Numbered from the stretch's first letter, positions 44,498-53,592 are shown. The stretch is DNA of 64,000 nt from Trueperaceae bacterium (GCA_020354625.1 CP070651.1:3201554-3265553), one strand, 5' to 3'. Notes: a model not told the origin generated them from the sequence alone. Numbers and translations: made by a program.

Positions 44498-46093
44498 TTA
44501 TTTCCTATCCTGGGCCAACAAGATCCCCAACGAAAACGAAGAGACCAGCACCAACAAGATCGCATAAGGCGCGGCCTGGGCGAAAAACGCCTCTTCGGTC
44601 CACGACCAGACGCGTGTCGCCAGGGTGTCGAAGCCGGTGGGGCGCAAGAGCAGGGTTGCGGGCAGCTCCTTCATGGTCGTCAAAAAGACCAGCATGGCGC
44701 TGGTCACCAGTCCCGAGCGCAAGAGCGGTAAGGTCACCTCGAGCAGCACCCGCCCAGGAGACCGGCCCAGACTGCGCGCTGCCTCTTCGACGTGGGGGTT
44801 GGTCTGGAGCAAAGTCGCCCGCAGGTTGCCGACCGCCTGGGGGAGGAAAAGGAGGACGTAGGCGACCACCAGCATTGCCAAGCTCTGGTAGAGCCAAGGG
44901 AGGTAACGAACCCCAAAAAAGACGAGTGCCAGGGCGACGACGATACCGGGGAGCGCATAACCGACATAGGTAAGCCGCTCGAGAACGGCACTCAGCCTCG
45001 AAGGGAAACGCACGACCAGCACGGCCACCGGCACCGAAAACACCACCGCCACCAACGCGGCGAGGAGGGAGACACCAGCGGCGTTCACGATCGCGAGCCA
45101 GTCGAACGAGAAGCGTTGGGCACCGACCAAGCCCCGCCCGAACCAGAACGTGATGATCGTCAAGGGCCCCAAAAGCGCCACCAGCACCGTCGCACCCAAA
45201 AAGAGCATCGCGGGGAACCGCCAGCGCCCGAGGGACTGCTTTGCGGTTCGCTGCGCCTCACCGACGCCCGTCCTCTGTATTCGCCCTCGCCCCCGCAGCT
45301 GCGCATCGATAAGCAGCAACAGGGCAGCGAGCGCAACCAACATCAGCGCCAAAACGGCAGCATTGCTCCGGTTGAACGAGTTCTCATACTGGATATAGAT
45401 GGCGCGCGTAAAGGTGGAGTAACGCAACATCGACACGGCACCGAAATCGCTCAGCACGTAGAGTGCGACCAGCAGGCTCCCCACCGCGATCGAGGGGCGC
45501 AATAGCGGCAGTGTCACCTTGAAAAACGTCTTCCAAGGCGAAAGGCCCAGGCTTCGAGACGCCTCCTCGAGGCTCGGATCGATCCCACGGAACCCCGCCC
45601 GCAAGGTCAGAAGCAGGTAGGGATAGGTAAAGAGCGTCAGCACCATAAGCGCACCCCAAAACCCGTAGACGGGTGGGCCGACACCGAGCAGCCCGGAGAC
45701 CAAGCCACCGGGCGCGAAGGCCGAAACGTAGGCGTACGCCCCGACATAACTCGGAATCACCAATGGCAATGTGGTCAACACGAACCATAGCCTCCTACCC
45801 GGAAGGTCCGTACGCGAGGTCAACCATGCCACCGGCAAAGCGATACATAGGCTAGCGCCCGATACGCTCCCCACCAAGAGCAAGGTATTACCCAACACCG
45901 CGAGGGTTCGCGGCCTGAGCATATACTCCCAGATCCCACCCGCTGCCCCCGAAGCGCGCAGCACGAGATAGATAATGGGTAAGAGCGTCGCAGCCGCCAC
46001 GACCAGGCTCGGCAACAAAATAACCAGGGGCGGAATCCTCTGCTGCCGGGCGAAGAGGGGCCTCGAACCCGCCGCCCGTGCAGGTTGGGTCAC
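44498..46093 (-). CDS. Ferric iron ABC transporter permease (FbpB-type, fused)
   Basis: This 531-residue protein has about 12 membrane segments and two EAA coupling loops: EEASRSLGLSPWKTFFKVTL in the first half and EEAARSLGRSPGRVLLEVTL in the second. It therefore combines both permease halves in one chain, as in FbpB/SfuB. It partners with the iron-binding protein gene just upstream, which it overlaps by 4 bases. No ATPase gene follows; the next sequence is a repeat element. The ATPase must lie elsewhere. Confidence 0.92.
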   Translation of the reverse strand: MTQPARAAGSRPLFARQQRIPPLVILLPSLVVAAATLLPIIYLVLRASGAAGGIWEYMLRPRTLAVLGNTLLLVGSVSGASLCIALPVAWLTSRTDLPGRRLWFVLTTLPLVIPSYVGAYAYVSAFAPGGLVSGLLGVGPPVYGFWGALMVLTLFTYPYLLLTLRAGFRGIDPSLEEASRSLGLSPWKTFFKVTLPLLRPSIAVGSLLVALYVLSDFGAVSMLRYSTFTRAIYIQYENSFNRSNAAVLALMLVALAALLLLIDAQLRGRGRIQRTGVGEAQRTAKQSLGRWRFPAMLFLGATVLVALLGPLTIITFWFGRGLVGAQRFSFDWLAIVNAAGVSLLAALVAVVFSVPVAVLVVRFPSRLSAVLERLTYVGYALPGIVVALALVFFGVRYLPWLYQSLAMLVVAYVLLFLPQAVGNLRATLLQTNPHVEEAARSLGRSPGRVLLEVTLPLLRSGLVTSAMLVFLTTMKELPATLLLRPTGFDTLATRVWSWTEEAFFAQAAPYAILLVLVSSFSLGILLAQDRK

Positions 46094-47097
46094 TCGAGCG
46101 CACCCGTATCGAGCAACAGCTCGAGAGTCCCCTCCAAATCAGCCAGGTCCGTCAGATCGATCTCGGGAGTTCGTAGCTCGCTCAACGGGGGGAGTCCGGC
46201 ACCGGTTGGCACTCCCGTCAGCAAGGGATACTCGTTCACTTCGGAAGCGAAGTGCCGCTGCGAGATGGGGGTCAGCAAAAAGGATACGAATCGCAACGCC
46301 ACCTCCCTGTTTTCGCTGCTCGCCAGCACTCCCGCACCCGCCACATTGACCAGCGACCCGATATCGGCATCGGGGAGGTAGTAGTTCGAAGCTGGAAACT
46401 CAGGGCTCTCGGCGGTGAAGCGGTGGAGGTAGTAGTGATTGACCAGCCCAAAATCGATCTCGCCTCGACCCACGGCCTCTACCTGAGAAGTGTTGTTGGG
46501 GTAGGCCTGCACGTCGTTGGCGACCATCCCACCCAACCACTCAGCCGTCCGCTTTTCACCGTATAGTACCCGCATACCGGTCACAAACGACTGGAAGGAA
46601 CCGTTGGTCGGCGCCCAACCGACCCGGCCTCGATAGCGCTCTTCAGTGAGCTCGAAAACGCTAGCAGGGAGGTCGAGCACCGCGGATCCGACGACCAGCA
46701 CCCGTGCCCGCCCCGTGATTCCCACCCAGGCACCCTCCTGACTTCGGAAGCGCGCCTCGACCTTGGCGAGTAGGGACTCGGGCAGGGTCTCGAAAAGACC
46801 AGCGTCGGCAATCGCCCCCAAAGCCCCCGCATCCTGCGCCAGAAAGACATCCGCCGGCGAAGCAGATCCCTCCTCGAGCAGTTGGGCCGCTAGCGGGGCC
46901 GTCCCCCCGTACCGGACCTTGATCTCGATCCCAGTGGCGGTTTCAAACGCCTCGATCACCGGCCCTACGAAGGCCTCGTTACGTCCAGAGTAGACGGTCA
47001 ACGTCTGAGCAAGGCTACCCCATCCGAGTTGCAGCCAGCACAGAAACAAGAGGACAGATACGGTGCATTTCCTAGTCGAAGAGACCCTTGGTTTCAC
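46090..47097 (-). CDS. Ferric iron ABC transporter substrate-binding protein (FbpA/FutA-like)
   Basis: This 335-residue protein starts at GTG 47097. A signal peptide (VLLFLCWLQLGWGSLAQ) precedes the mature start TLTVYSGRNEAFVGP, typical of iron-binding proteins of this class. The paired tyrosines in LVNHYYLHRF are the expected Fe(III) ligands. It overlaps the permease gene by 4 bases. A 29-bp palindrome lies 19 bp upstream of the start, next to a TAGAAT box. Confidence 0.92.
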   Translation of the reverse strand: MKPRVSSTRKCTVSVLLFLCWLQLGWGSLAQTLTVYSGRNEAFVGPVIEAFETATGIEIKVRYGGTAPLAAQLLEEGSASPADVFLAQDAGALGAIADAGLFETLPESLLAKVEARFRSQEGAWVGITGRARVLVVGSAVLDLPASVFELTEERYRGRVGWAPTNGSFQSFVTGMRVLYGEKRTAEWLGGMVANDVQAYPNNTSQVEAVGRGEIDFGLVNHYYLHRFTAESPEFPASNYYLPDADIGSLVNVAGAGVLASSENREVALRFVSFLLTPISQRHFASEVNEYPLLTGVPTGAGLPPLSELRTPEIDLTDLADLEGTLELLLDTGALE

Positions 47098-47116
47098 TTA
47101 TTTCTCGATTCTAAAC

Positions 47117-47145
47117 TTAATCCCGAGTATTTTACTCGGCATTAA
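47117..47145. promoter_or_regulatory. Palindromic operator candidate of the iron-uptake operon
   Basis: TTAATCCCGAGTA (47117-47129), a TTT centre, and TACTCGGCATTAA (47133-47145) match at 12 of 13 positions. It lies just upstream of a TAGAAT -10 box (47108-47113, minus strand), so a bound repressor would block the -35 and spacer region. It does not match the Fur box or the DtxR consensus that I know. Confidence 0.6.
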
Positions 47146-47262
47146 ACTTGCGATCATGCTACCGGAAGCGCTCAAGCGGTGTCAATAGCGCCCTGGAGAG
47201 GCACAAAAGAGGGGTCGGGAAGCCCCTAGTTGCAGACTTCCCGGCCAAATTTCCCTATTGCA

Positions 47263-47919
47263 TCACCGCAACGCTTCGAAGAACTCCTGCCTGGTGCGGG
47301 AATCACTCTTAAACACGCCACGCATAGCACTCGTTCGGGTGGTCGAACCTTGCTTCTCGACCCCCCGCATCATCATGCAGAGGTGACTGGCCTCGGTCAC
47401 CACCGCCAATCCTTGCGGCTCGAGCACCAAAGAGAGCGCGTCGGCAACCTGCGAGGTCAACCGCTCTTGCACCTGCATGCGCCGGGCGAACACATCGACG
47501 ACCCGCGCAAACTTGCTAAGACCCAAGATCTTCTTTTCCGGGATGTAGGCGACGTGCGCCTTACCGAAAAATGGGAGCATGTGGTGTTCGCAAAGAGAGT
47601 AGAACTCGATGTCTTTGACCACAATCATTTCACTCCCCTCAGAACCGAACACCGCGTCGTTGACCACCGCCTCGACATCGGTGTGGTACCCACTCGTCAA
47701 AAAGCGCAGCGAGCGCTCGACTCGCTTCGGGGTCTTTACGAGGCCCTCTCGCTCGACATCCTCTCCCAAGCTGATGATCAGGTCGCTGATGAGGTGATCG
47801 AAACTGGTATCACCGACTTCATCGAATTCCAAGTCGGTCGCCCGGTATCCGTACGAGAGGCGCTCCTCAACGACATCAACCGCCCGACTCAGATCCATTT
47901 CTGTGTCGTGAGCCATCAT
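47263..47919 (-). CDS. folE: GTP cyclohydrolase I
   Basis: The protein has 218 residues from ATG 47919, behind AGGAAAGGGTA. Zinc ligands and active-site residues are in [19 protein letters not shown] and [13 protein letters not shown]. It converts GTP to dihydroneopterin triphosphate, the first step of folate and related pterin synthesis. It is monocistronic and divergent from the cytochrome gene. Confidence 0.97.
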   Translation of the reverse strand: MMAHDTEMDLSRAVDVVEERLSYGYRATDLEFDEVGDTSFDHLISDLIISLGEDVEREGLVKTPKRVERSLRFLTSGYHTDVEAVVNDAVFGSEGSEMIVVKDIEFYSLCEHHMLPFFGKAHVAYIPEKKILGLSKFARVVDVFARRMQVQERLTSQVADALSLVLEPQGLAVVTEASHLCMMMRGVEKQGSTTRTSAMRGVFKSDSRTRQEFFEALR

Positions 47920-48144
47920 TACCCTTTCCTGAGACAAACCACTTCACGCCAAGCCCGAGTAGTGTACGGAATCTACCTACAAACAACCGTATCTGAACTG
48001 ACGTTTTAAAACCTGGGACCGAAGAGTTCACACCGTCCCCTTGGAAATCTTGTGTTTTATAGTTTACGGAGCCGGGGCGACAGCTACGCTCAGACTAGAC
48101 AGTAGTTAACGTCATCGTTCGTAAAACGGACGTTTGGAGGAAAT

Positions 48145-48960
48145 ATGAAAGGTTGGGGTTTCGTACTCGCCGCAGGGGTCGCTATCTCCCTCTTGCTCGG
48201 TATTATCGCGCTATCACAAATAGATAATGCCAGGAACCAGCTCGGCAGCGTGAGCAGGAGCCTACAGAGTCTCAACGACCAACTCGGCGATCTCGATCTC
48301 GACGGCATCAGCGGACAGGTTGGCGATTTGAACGGCCAACTCGAAGGATTGAGCGCTCAGATCGAGGGCCTAGCACTCGGCAACCTACAGGATCAGATCG
48401 ATGGCCTGAGCAAGCGGATCGGCTCGGGCAGCTCCTTTATCCTCACCGCCGACAACCTACGGGAGGCGAACGATGAGATGTTGGCAACCCAATTCTTCGA
48501 TCTCGTCAACAGAGAGGCCTACCAATTCACCTGGCACTACGAAACCGATCCCCCACCTGGCTTCTATGAGGGGAGCACACCGCACGGCGCGATCTTGCGC
48601 GCGTACCTCAACAACATCGCCTACGACGCCGTCATGCGGAAAGCAGGCACCTTCCCTCCCGGGTCGATCTTGGTCAAAGAGAACCACATCCCGGGCGACC
48701 TCGTGCTCGACCGAAGCGATGAAGACCGGGCCGTAGAAGGCTTTGCAGGCAACCTCGACTCGGTTACCCTGATGGTCAAGATCGAAGGCTACAACCCCGA
48801 AGTCGGTGACTGGTTCTGGGCCAAACTGCAACCCGACGGCACCATCGACGCCGCCGGCAAGCCGGCCGGCTGCATCGGCTGCCACACCCAAGTCGCAGCC
48901 AACAACTACGTGTTCGACGCCCAGATCACCGACGCCTCGCCGATGTCGGGCATGCCGTAG
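48145..48960 (+). CDS. Cytochrome P460 domain protein with membrane anchor and coiled coil
   Basis: This 271-residue protein has an N-terminal membrane segment (about 5-23), then a coiled coil of repeated leucines (about 28-95, with the recurring pattern LNDQLGDLDLDG/LNGQLEGLS), then a cytochrome P460-like domain with HGAILRAYLNNIAYDAV and the heme-binding CIGCH (243-247). P460-type domains handle small nitrogen species such as hydroxylamine or NO. The coiled coil suggests an anchored oligomer outside the membrane. A strong GGAGG precedes the ATG. Confidence 0.82.
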   Translation: MKGWGFVLAAGVAISLLLGIIALSQIDNARNQLGSVSRSLQSLNDQLGDLDLDGISGQVGDLNGQLEGLSAQIEGLALGNLQDQIDGLSKRIGSGSSFILTADNLREANDEMLATQFFDLVNREAYQFTWHYETDPPPGFYEGSTPHGAILRAYLNNIAYDAVMRKAGTFPPGSILVKENHIPGDLVLDRSDEDRAVEGFAGNLDSVTLMVKIEGYNPEVGDWFWAKLQPDGTIDAAGKPAGCIGCHTQVAANNYVFDAQITDASPMSGMP

Positions 48961-49018
48961 CCACCAGCGGTGAATGGCCTGTCAAAATGCAGGCAGGCCC
49001 ACACCGTTTGTCATGACT

Positions 49019-49039
49019 CAGCCCGGAAAAGCCGGGCTG
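49019..49039 (+). terminator. Hairpin after the cytochrome P460 gene
   Basis: CAGCCCGG (49019-49026) pairs with CCGGGCTG (49032-49039) around an AAAAG loop. Only TTCC follows, so termination may be weak. Confidence 0.55.
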
Positions 49040-49125
49040 TTCCATTACGGAAGCCCGCCCACGTTGGGACGAGCCCGATCCGATCTCTCTACTCCGCCCG
49101 TTATTACAAGGCGGAGCGTATTAGC

Positions 49126-50391
49126 ATGGGGCCTATGGAACCTGCCGACTTCTCGCAAAATCCGAATCCGACAACCCGTTTGGATCAGCTCAACAGCTAC
49201 CTGGACGCTTTTGAAAGCCGCGTGGTCTCCCACGAAGACCGGGGCGACGGCCGCTGGGTCGCCCTCGCCGAAAGCGCCTTTTACCCGACCTCGGGCGGCC
49301 AACTTCACGACACCGGTACCCTTAACGACGTGGCGGTGACCGAGGTGGTCAAGCGCCAAGAGAGCGTCTGGCACCGCCTCGAACGTCCAGCACTCGAAAC
49401 CGGTCAGTGCGTCAGCGGCATGATCGACTGGGAGCGGCGCTATCGCCACATGCAACGCCACAGCGGACAGCACCTGCTCTCCCAGGCCCTGCTGCGGGTG
49501 AACCCAGCTTTCGAAACGCATTCGGTCAGCCTCTCCGGTCCGCCCTGCACCATCGACTTCGCCGGCGACCCCGTAGCAGAAGATCTCGAGCAAGTGGAGA
49601 CCTTGGTCAACCGGGCAGCCTACCAAAATCTCGCCATCACCGCCTTCGAAGTCGACGAGGGCGAGCTTTCAGGTTTCTCTTTGCGGCGCCCACCGAAGGT
49701 CAGCGGCCGCATCCGCCTGGTCAACATGGGAGATTGGGAGCTCACAGCCTGCGGCGGTACGCACCTGAGAGCGAGCGCCGAAGCGCTCCCCCTCAAAACG
49801 CTCAGGTTCGAACGCATCCGGGGTGGGCTCACCCGGCTCTACTTCCTGGCAGGACTCGAGGCACTCGAAGACTACCAGCTCAAACATCGGGTAGGCTACC
49901 AGCTGGCAGTCTCGTTCAGCGCCAAGGTCGCCGAGCTCCCCGAGCGCATTTCCACCCTGCGACAACAGCTCAGCGAAGCCAAACAGGAGGCTGGCACGTG
50001 GGTCACAAAGCTGGTGCATGTCGTCGCTACCGAGCTCATCCACAAGGCCACTCCGATCCCAGGTGGCCGGCTTGTGACCCACGTGCTCCCCGAAGCCGAC
50101 ACCGGTCTCTTGAAAGAACTCGCCCAAACCCTCCAGGCCTACGACAGCACCGTGGCCCTGCTCGCCACCCGAGGTGACGACCGCATCAGGTTCCTATTTA
50201 CCCGCAGCGCTGATATCGACCTAGACATGAATGCGCTGCTCCAAGGAGTCCTACCAGCTGTTTCCGGTAAGGGAGGAGGGCGCCCGGAGCTGGCTCAGGG
50301 ATCGGGCGTGAAGCCCGCGGGGCTCGAACGGGCACTAGCGCTGGCGCAAAACCATTTGCTAGGCCTGGTCGGCAAAGCCGACCAGGCCTAA
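49126..50391 (+). CDS. Alanyl-tRNA editing protein (AlaX-like, with C-terminal DHHA1-type domain)
   Basis: The protein has 421 residues from ATG 49126, behind GGCGGAG; the open frame extends upstream without support. The editing site has the paired motifs HSGQHLLSQA and CGGTHLRAS, the four zinc ligands of AlaRS-type editing domains. The N-terminal half is like the AlaRS beta-barrel domain (AFYPTSGGQLHDTG), and the C-terminal part has GKGGGRPELAQGSG of the C-Ala/DHHA1 domain. It hydrolyses Ser-tRNA(Ala) or Gly-tRNA(Ala) in trans. Its last codons form a long hairpin. Confidence 0.9.
   Translation: MGPMEPADFSQNPNPTTRLDQLNSYLDAFESRVVSHEDRGDGRWVALAESAFYPTSGGQLHDTGTLNDVAVTEVVKRQESVWHRLERPALETGQCVSGMIDWERRYRHMQRHSGQHLLSQALLRVNPAFETHSVSLSGPPCTIDFAGDPVAEDLEQVETLVNRAAYQNLAITAFEVDEGELSGFSLRRPPKVSGRIRLVNMGDWELTACGGTHLRASAEALPLKTLRFERIRGGLTRLYFLAGLEALEDYQLKHRVGYQLAVSFSAKVAELPERISTLRQQLSEAKQEAGTWVTKLVHVVATELIHKATPIPGGRLVTHVLPEADTGLLKELAQTLQAYDSTVALLATRGDDRIRFLFTRSADIDLDMNALLQGVLPAVSGKGGGRPELAQGSGVKPAGLERALALAQNHLLGLVGKADQA
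50361..50389. terminator. Perfect 13-bp hairpin inside the 3' end of the AlaX gene
   Basis: AGGCCTGGTCGGC (50361-50373), AAA, GCCGACCAGGCCT (50377-50389). The hairpin encodes the final residues GLVGKADQA and overlaps the first base of the TAA stop. gatB ends 3 bp further on, on the other strand, so one structure serves the two convergent genes. No U-tract follows. Confidence 0.75.
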
Positions 50392-51801
50392 TCACCCCAA
50401 CTTCTCGTTCAAAAGCTCGCGCACCGCATCCGGTTTGGCCTTGCCCCGACTCTCTTTCATCACCTGGCCCAACAGGACGTTGATGACTTTGGGGTTCTCT
50501 TTGACACGCTCGACCACCGCAGGGTTGGCAGCGATTACCGCATCGACCAGTGCCTCGATCGCACCCAGGTCGGTAATCTGCTTCAAACCGCGCTCCTCGA
50601 CGATCGTCTTCGGATCGCCGCCGTCGATCACCAGAGGCAACACGTCTTTGGCCGTCTTGCCCGAAATCGCCCCTTCATCGACCAACGTGAGCAGGGAAGC
50701 CAGGTTCTCAGGGCTCAGTTTCGACCTGGAGAGGGCGAGGTCGTTGGCGTTGAGATGCCCTGCCACATCACCGTTTAGCCAGTTGGCCAGCAGCTGCGCC
50801 TCTCCCTCGTAAACACGCACCGCCCGATCGAAAAAGGTGGCCAACTCTACATCGAACGCGATCAGTCCAGCGTCGAAAGCCCGCAGACCGAGCTCCCGAT
50901 ACCGCTCACGCTTGGCATCAGGGAGCTCCGGTGTCGCCGCACGGACGGTCTCGAGCCACTTTTCAGCCACTCGCATGGGCGGTAAGTCGGGATCGGGGAA
51001 GTAGCGGTAATCCGCTGTCTCCTCTTTCGAGCGCATCGAATAGGTCCTCTGCCCACCTTCGTTCCAACCGCGCGTCTCCTGCAACACACTGCGGCCGGAC
51101 TCGAGCAGGTCCGTCTGGCGTTTGATCTCAAAAGCCAGTGCATTCTGCACGCTCTTGAACGAGTTGAGGTTCTTGACCTCCACCTTGGTCCCCAGCGCCT
51201 CCCCAGGCAGGCGAATCGACACGTTCACATCGGCCCGCATCTTGCCCGCTTCCGGTGAGGCGTCGGAGACATCCAACGCCTGGGCGATCGCACGAATCTT
51301 GACCAGAAACTCTCGCGCCTCCTCGGGCGTCCTCAGATCGGGCTCTGTAACCATTTCGATCAGCGGTGCCCCAGCCCGGTTCAGGTCGACCAGGCTGTAG
51401 GGGGCGTACGGTGGGTGGACCGAGCGTCCGGCATCCTCCTCGACATGACAGCGGGTGACCCCGATCCTACGTCCGGCCTCGAGCTCGACAAAGCCGTGCT
51501 CCCCTACCGGCCGATCGAATTGGCTGATCTGATAGTTCTTGGGGGCATCGGGGTAGTAGTAGTGCTTGCGGTGGAACTGCGTCACCTCGGGAACCTGGCA
51601 GTTCAACGCCAGACTAAACCGGAGCGCCTTTTCGATCGCCTCTCGGTTGACGACCGGCAGGCTGCCGGGGAGCCCCAGACAGACCGGGCAGGTGTTGACG
51701 TTCGGCAAGAGTCCCAAACTCTCGGCGGCACACCCACAGAACATCTTCGAGCCAGTCCGCAAGGCCAGGTGGATCTCCAAACCGATCACGGCTTCAAACA
51801 T
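50392..51801 (-). CDS. gatB: Asp-tRNA(Asn)/Glu-tRNA(Gln) amidotransferase subunit B
   Basis: This 469-residue protein starts FEAVIGLEIHLAL and has CPVCLGLPGSLPVVN, HRKHYYYPDAPKNYQISQ and a C-terminal YqeY-like tRNA-binding tail. It binds mischarged tRNA, phosphorylates the acyl group and amidates it using ammonia from GatA. The start is ATG at 51801, with a TACACT -10 box exactly 6 bases upstream and no Shine-Dalgarno sequence. It is unlinked to gatA. Confidence 0.96.
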   Translation of the reverse strand: MFEAVIGLEIHLALRTGSKMFCGCAAESLGLLPNVNTCPVCLGLPGSLPVVNREAIEKALRFSLALNCQVPEVTQFHRKHYYYPDAPKNYQISQFDRPVGEHGFVELEAGRRIGVTRCHVEEDAGRSVHPPYAPYSLVDLNRAGAPLIEMVTEPDLRTPEEAREFLVKIRAIAQALDVSDASPEAGKMRADVNVSIRLPGEALGTKVEVKNLNSFKSVQNALAFEIKRQTDLLESGRSVLQETRGWNEGGQRTYSMRSKEETADYRYFPDPDLPPMRVAEKWLETVRAATPELPDAKRERYRELGLRAFDAGLIAFDVELATFFDRAVRVYEGEAQLLANWLNGDVAGHLNANDLALSRSKLSPENLASLLTLVDEGAISGKTAKDVLPLVIDGGDPKTIVEERGLKQITDLGAIEALVDAVIAANPAVVERVKENPKVINVLLGQVMKESRGKAKPDAVRELLNEKLG

Positions 51802-51807
51802 GCAGGT

Positions 51808-51813
51808 AGTGTA
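51808..51813 (-). promoter_or_regulatory. Leaderless -10 box of gatB
   Basis: TACACT on the minus strand, 6 bases before the ATG: identical hexamer and spacing to the ftsK box. Confidence 0.5.
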
Positions 51814-51850
51814 CCAACGTCTTACGTAAAGGGGCCGGCCCAGAACTCGA

Positions 51851-52282
51851 CTACGCCTGAAAGCTCTCCCCAGAACCGCCGCTGTAATCTTCTGTCAGCG
51901 CGTTCTGCTCCAGCACATGCTCAGCGATCCAGATCGGCGCCTTCACCCGCACCGCCAACGCCATGGCGTCGCTCGGCCGGGCGTCCACCTCGAACTGGAC
52001 CCCACCACGCACGAGCACCAAGATGGCATAGTAGGTCCCATCGACCAGATCGGTGATCTCGATCCTGTCGATCTGCGCATCGAAGAGCTCGATCAGCGAC
52101 AGTAAGAGATCGTGGGTGAGGGGGCGTTCGATCTTCTCTTGATTGCGCCCTGCGGCGATCGAAATCGCCTGCAAGGCATCGATCACGATGGGGAGGATAT
52201 CGTCATCTTTGGTCCTCAACAAGACCAGGAACTGATTGCCGTCTCCGGCGACGGCGATGTCTTCGAGAACCGCTTCGACCAT
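51851..52282 (-). CDS. Bifunctional nuclease family protein (DUF151)
   Basis: This 143-residue protein starts at ATG 52282 with AAGGT upstream. DUF151 landmarks are LPIVIDALQAISIA, the ERPLTHDLL motif and the conserved VDARPSDAMALAVR. Homologues have been described as nucleases or as envelope-stress and secondary-metabolism factors; the true role is unclear. It is monocistronic. Confidence 0.9.
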   Translation of the reverse strand: MVEAVLEDIAVAGDGNQFLVLLRTKDDDILPIVIDALQAISIAAGRNQEKIERPLTHDLLLSLIELFDAQIDRIEITDLVDGTYYAILVLVRGGVQFEVDARPSDAMALAVRVKAPIWIAEHVLEQNALTEDYSGGSGESFQA

Positions 52283-52364
52283 GGCCACACCTTACGGTAC
52301 CACTTCCGTGTGGGGTGAGGTGTGTTCCTGGCCCAAAGCCACAGTTTTTCGAAGAGACAAAAAC

Positions 52365-52470
52365 GGTGATGGGGAATGGGGAATGGGGAATGCGTGGTCA
52401 ACGTGCAAACGGCTTGGGTGAACCTGTGCCCTTCGCAGCACTCATCACTCATCACCCATCACCCATCACC
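52365..52470. repeat. TRATGRG heptamer inverted-repeat element (copy 5)
   Basis: The left array starts GGTGATGGGGAATGGGGAAT, with variant units GGAATGG, and ends in TGCGTGG. The right array (TTCGCAGCACTCATCACTCA, followed by TCACCCATCACCCATCACC) ends at 52470. It fills the gap between the DUF151 and NYN genes. Confidence 0.85.
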
Positions 52471-52522
52471 TTTCATTACGGCGCACCTGTCGGCAGAGAC
52501 TGGTTCACCCGCACGCAGATGC

Positions 52523-53056
52523 TTACAAGAAGATATCTTTCACCTCCGGCAGGTGAACGAACAGATCGGCCGCGTCGACCAGCGCCTGGCTGGCGGTCTC
52601 CCTGAACGCCATCACCTCTACCCGGCCACCACGCTCTTGGGACAGCTCCACGATCGGCACGAAGTCACCATCACCGCTCGCCAAAACCACCACGTCCAGA
52701 TGATCCCAGCTGCGAACGATCTCGGCCACGATGCCCATATCCCAGTCACCCTCGAGCACCAGGTGGCCCTGGTCGTCGAGACGGTGCAGCTTGAGGGTGC
52801 GGCGCCGCACACGGTAGCCGATGGCAGAGAGTTTGGTAATGAAACCGTACGAGGTCGACTCACCCTCCCTTTCAACCACGAATGCGGTCGCGTGTGCGAG
52901 CCGCCTACCGCGCACGGCCACCTGCAGGAGCCGGTGATAGTCGAGGTGTTTACGATAGCCGTCCCGGGCCGGATAGTAGAGGTTTTGGGTATCGACAAAG
53001 AGGCCGACCCGTTGCTCGGGCCACTCCCCGAACTCGCGCAATGCCAGCTCGGTCAC
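52523..53056 (-). CDS. NYN/PIN-like domain protein (LabA/DUF88 family)
   Basis: This 177-residue protein has the NYN/LabA pattern of acidic residues: VGLFVDTQNLYY, LEGDWDMGIVAEIV, VVLASGDGDFVPIVEL and VEVMAFRETAS. These four clusters form a PIN-like metal-dependent nuclease site, so RNase activity is likely. Its ATG overlaps the stop of the GNAT gene by 4 bases (ATGA), so both proteins are made together. Confidence 0.88.
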   Translation of the reverse strand: MTELALREFGEWPEQRVGLFVDTQNLYYPARDGYRKHLDYHRLLQVAVRGRRLAHATAFVVEREGESTSYGFITKLSAIGYRVRRRTLKLHRLDDQGHLVLEGDWDMGIVAEIVRSWDHLDVVVLASGDGDFVPIVELSQERGGRVEVMAFRETASQALVDAADLFVHLPEVKDIFL

Positions 53057-53586
53057 GACCCCACCCCGTCATCACCCCGCGATAGAAACTTCGCCATGAT
53101 CAGGTTGTCCTCAAAGCGGTCCCCGAGTCGGATGTGATTGCGTTCACACCCCTCAAGCACAAAGCCCTGATCCTGATAGAGGGCCACGGCAGCTCGGTTC
53201 TCGGCCCGCACGTTCAAGCTGATTTTTCCGACCCCGACGCGAATCCCCCAGCGGTAGGACCGTGCGAGCATCTCTCTGGCCACACCCCGGCGCCGCCACG
53301 CGCTTCCCACCGCCAACGTCAAGATGGCCACGTGGCGCACCTTGGAAGGGTGCAGCCGGTGCAGTTCAAGCCAACCACAGAACTCATCGTTACAAACCGC
53401 GATCAGGTAGAGAGACATTTTCGGATCGGTACTGCGCAGGCGCCTCGTCAACGACTCTGGGCTCGGGGGGGAATCGCCGATAAACCAACGGGATTCACGA
53501 TAGATCGCAGCCTGTAGGTGATAGAGCTCACCAGCATCGTTGGGTGTAGCACCCCGTACCAAGACCTGTGAGCCCGTCCGCTGCAT
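53053..53586 (-). CDS. GNAT family N-acetyltransferase
   Basis: The protein has 177 residues from ATG 53586. The acetyl-CoA loop is LAVGSAWRRRGVAREML, followed by the usual ENRAAVALYQDQGF. A perfect TATAAT box lies 6 bases upstream (53593-53598), so the open frame extending 42 codons further is unlikely to be transcribed. The substrate is unknown. It is coupled to the NYN nuclease gene; RimI-like or toxin-antidote roles are possible but unsupported. Confidence 0.9.
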   Translation of the reverse strand: MQRTGSQVLVRGATPNDAGELYHLQAAIYRESRWFIGDSPPSPESLTRRLRSTDPKMSLYLIAVCNDEFCGWLELHRLHPSKVRHVAILTLAVGSAWRRRGVAREMLARSYRWGIRVGVGKISLNVRAENRAAVALYQDQGFVLEGCERNHIRLGDRFEDNLIMAKFLSRGDDGVGS

Positions 53587-53592
53587 AGGTCG

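Noticed and set aside
52523..53586. NYN-GNAT pair as a toxin-antitoxin module
   Set aside because: A 4-base overlap alone is not evidence; the NYN protein resembles housekeeping LabA/DUF88 proteins and the GNAT has no toxin hallmark.
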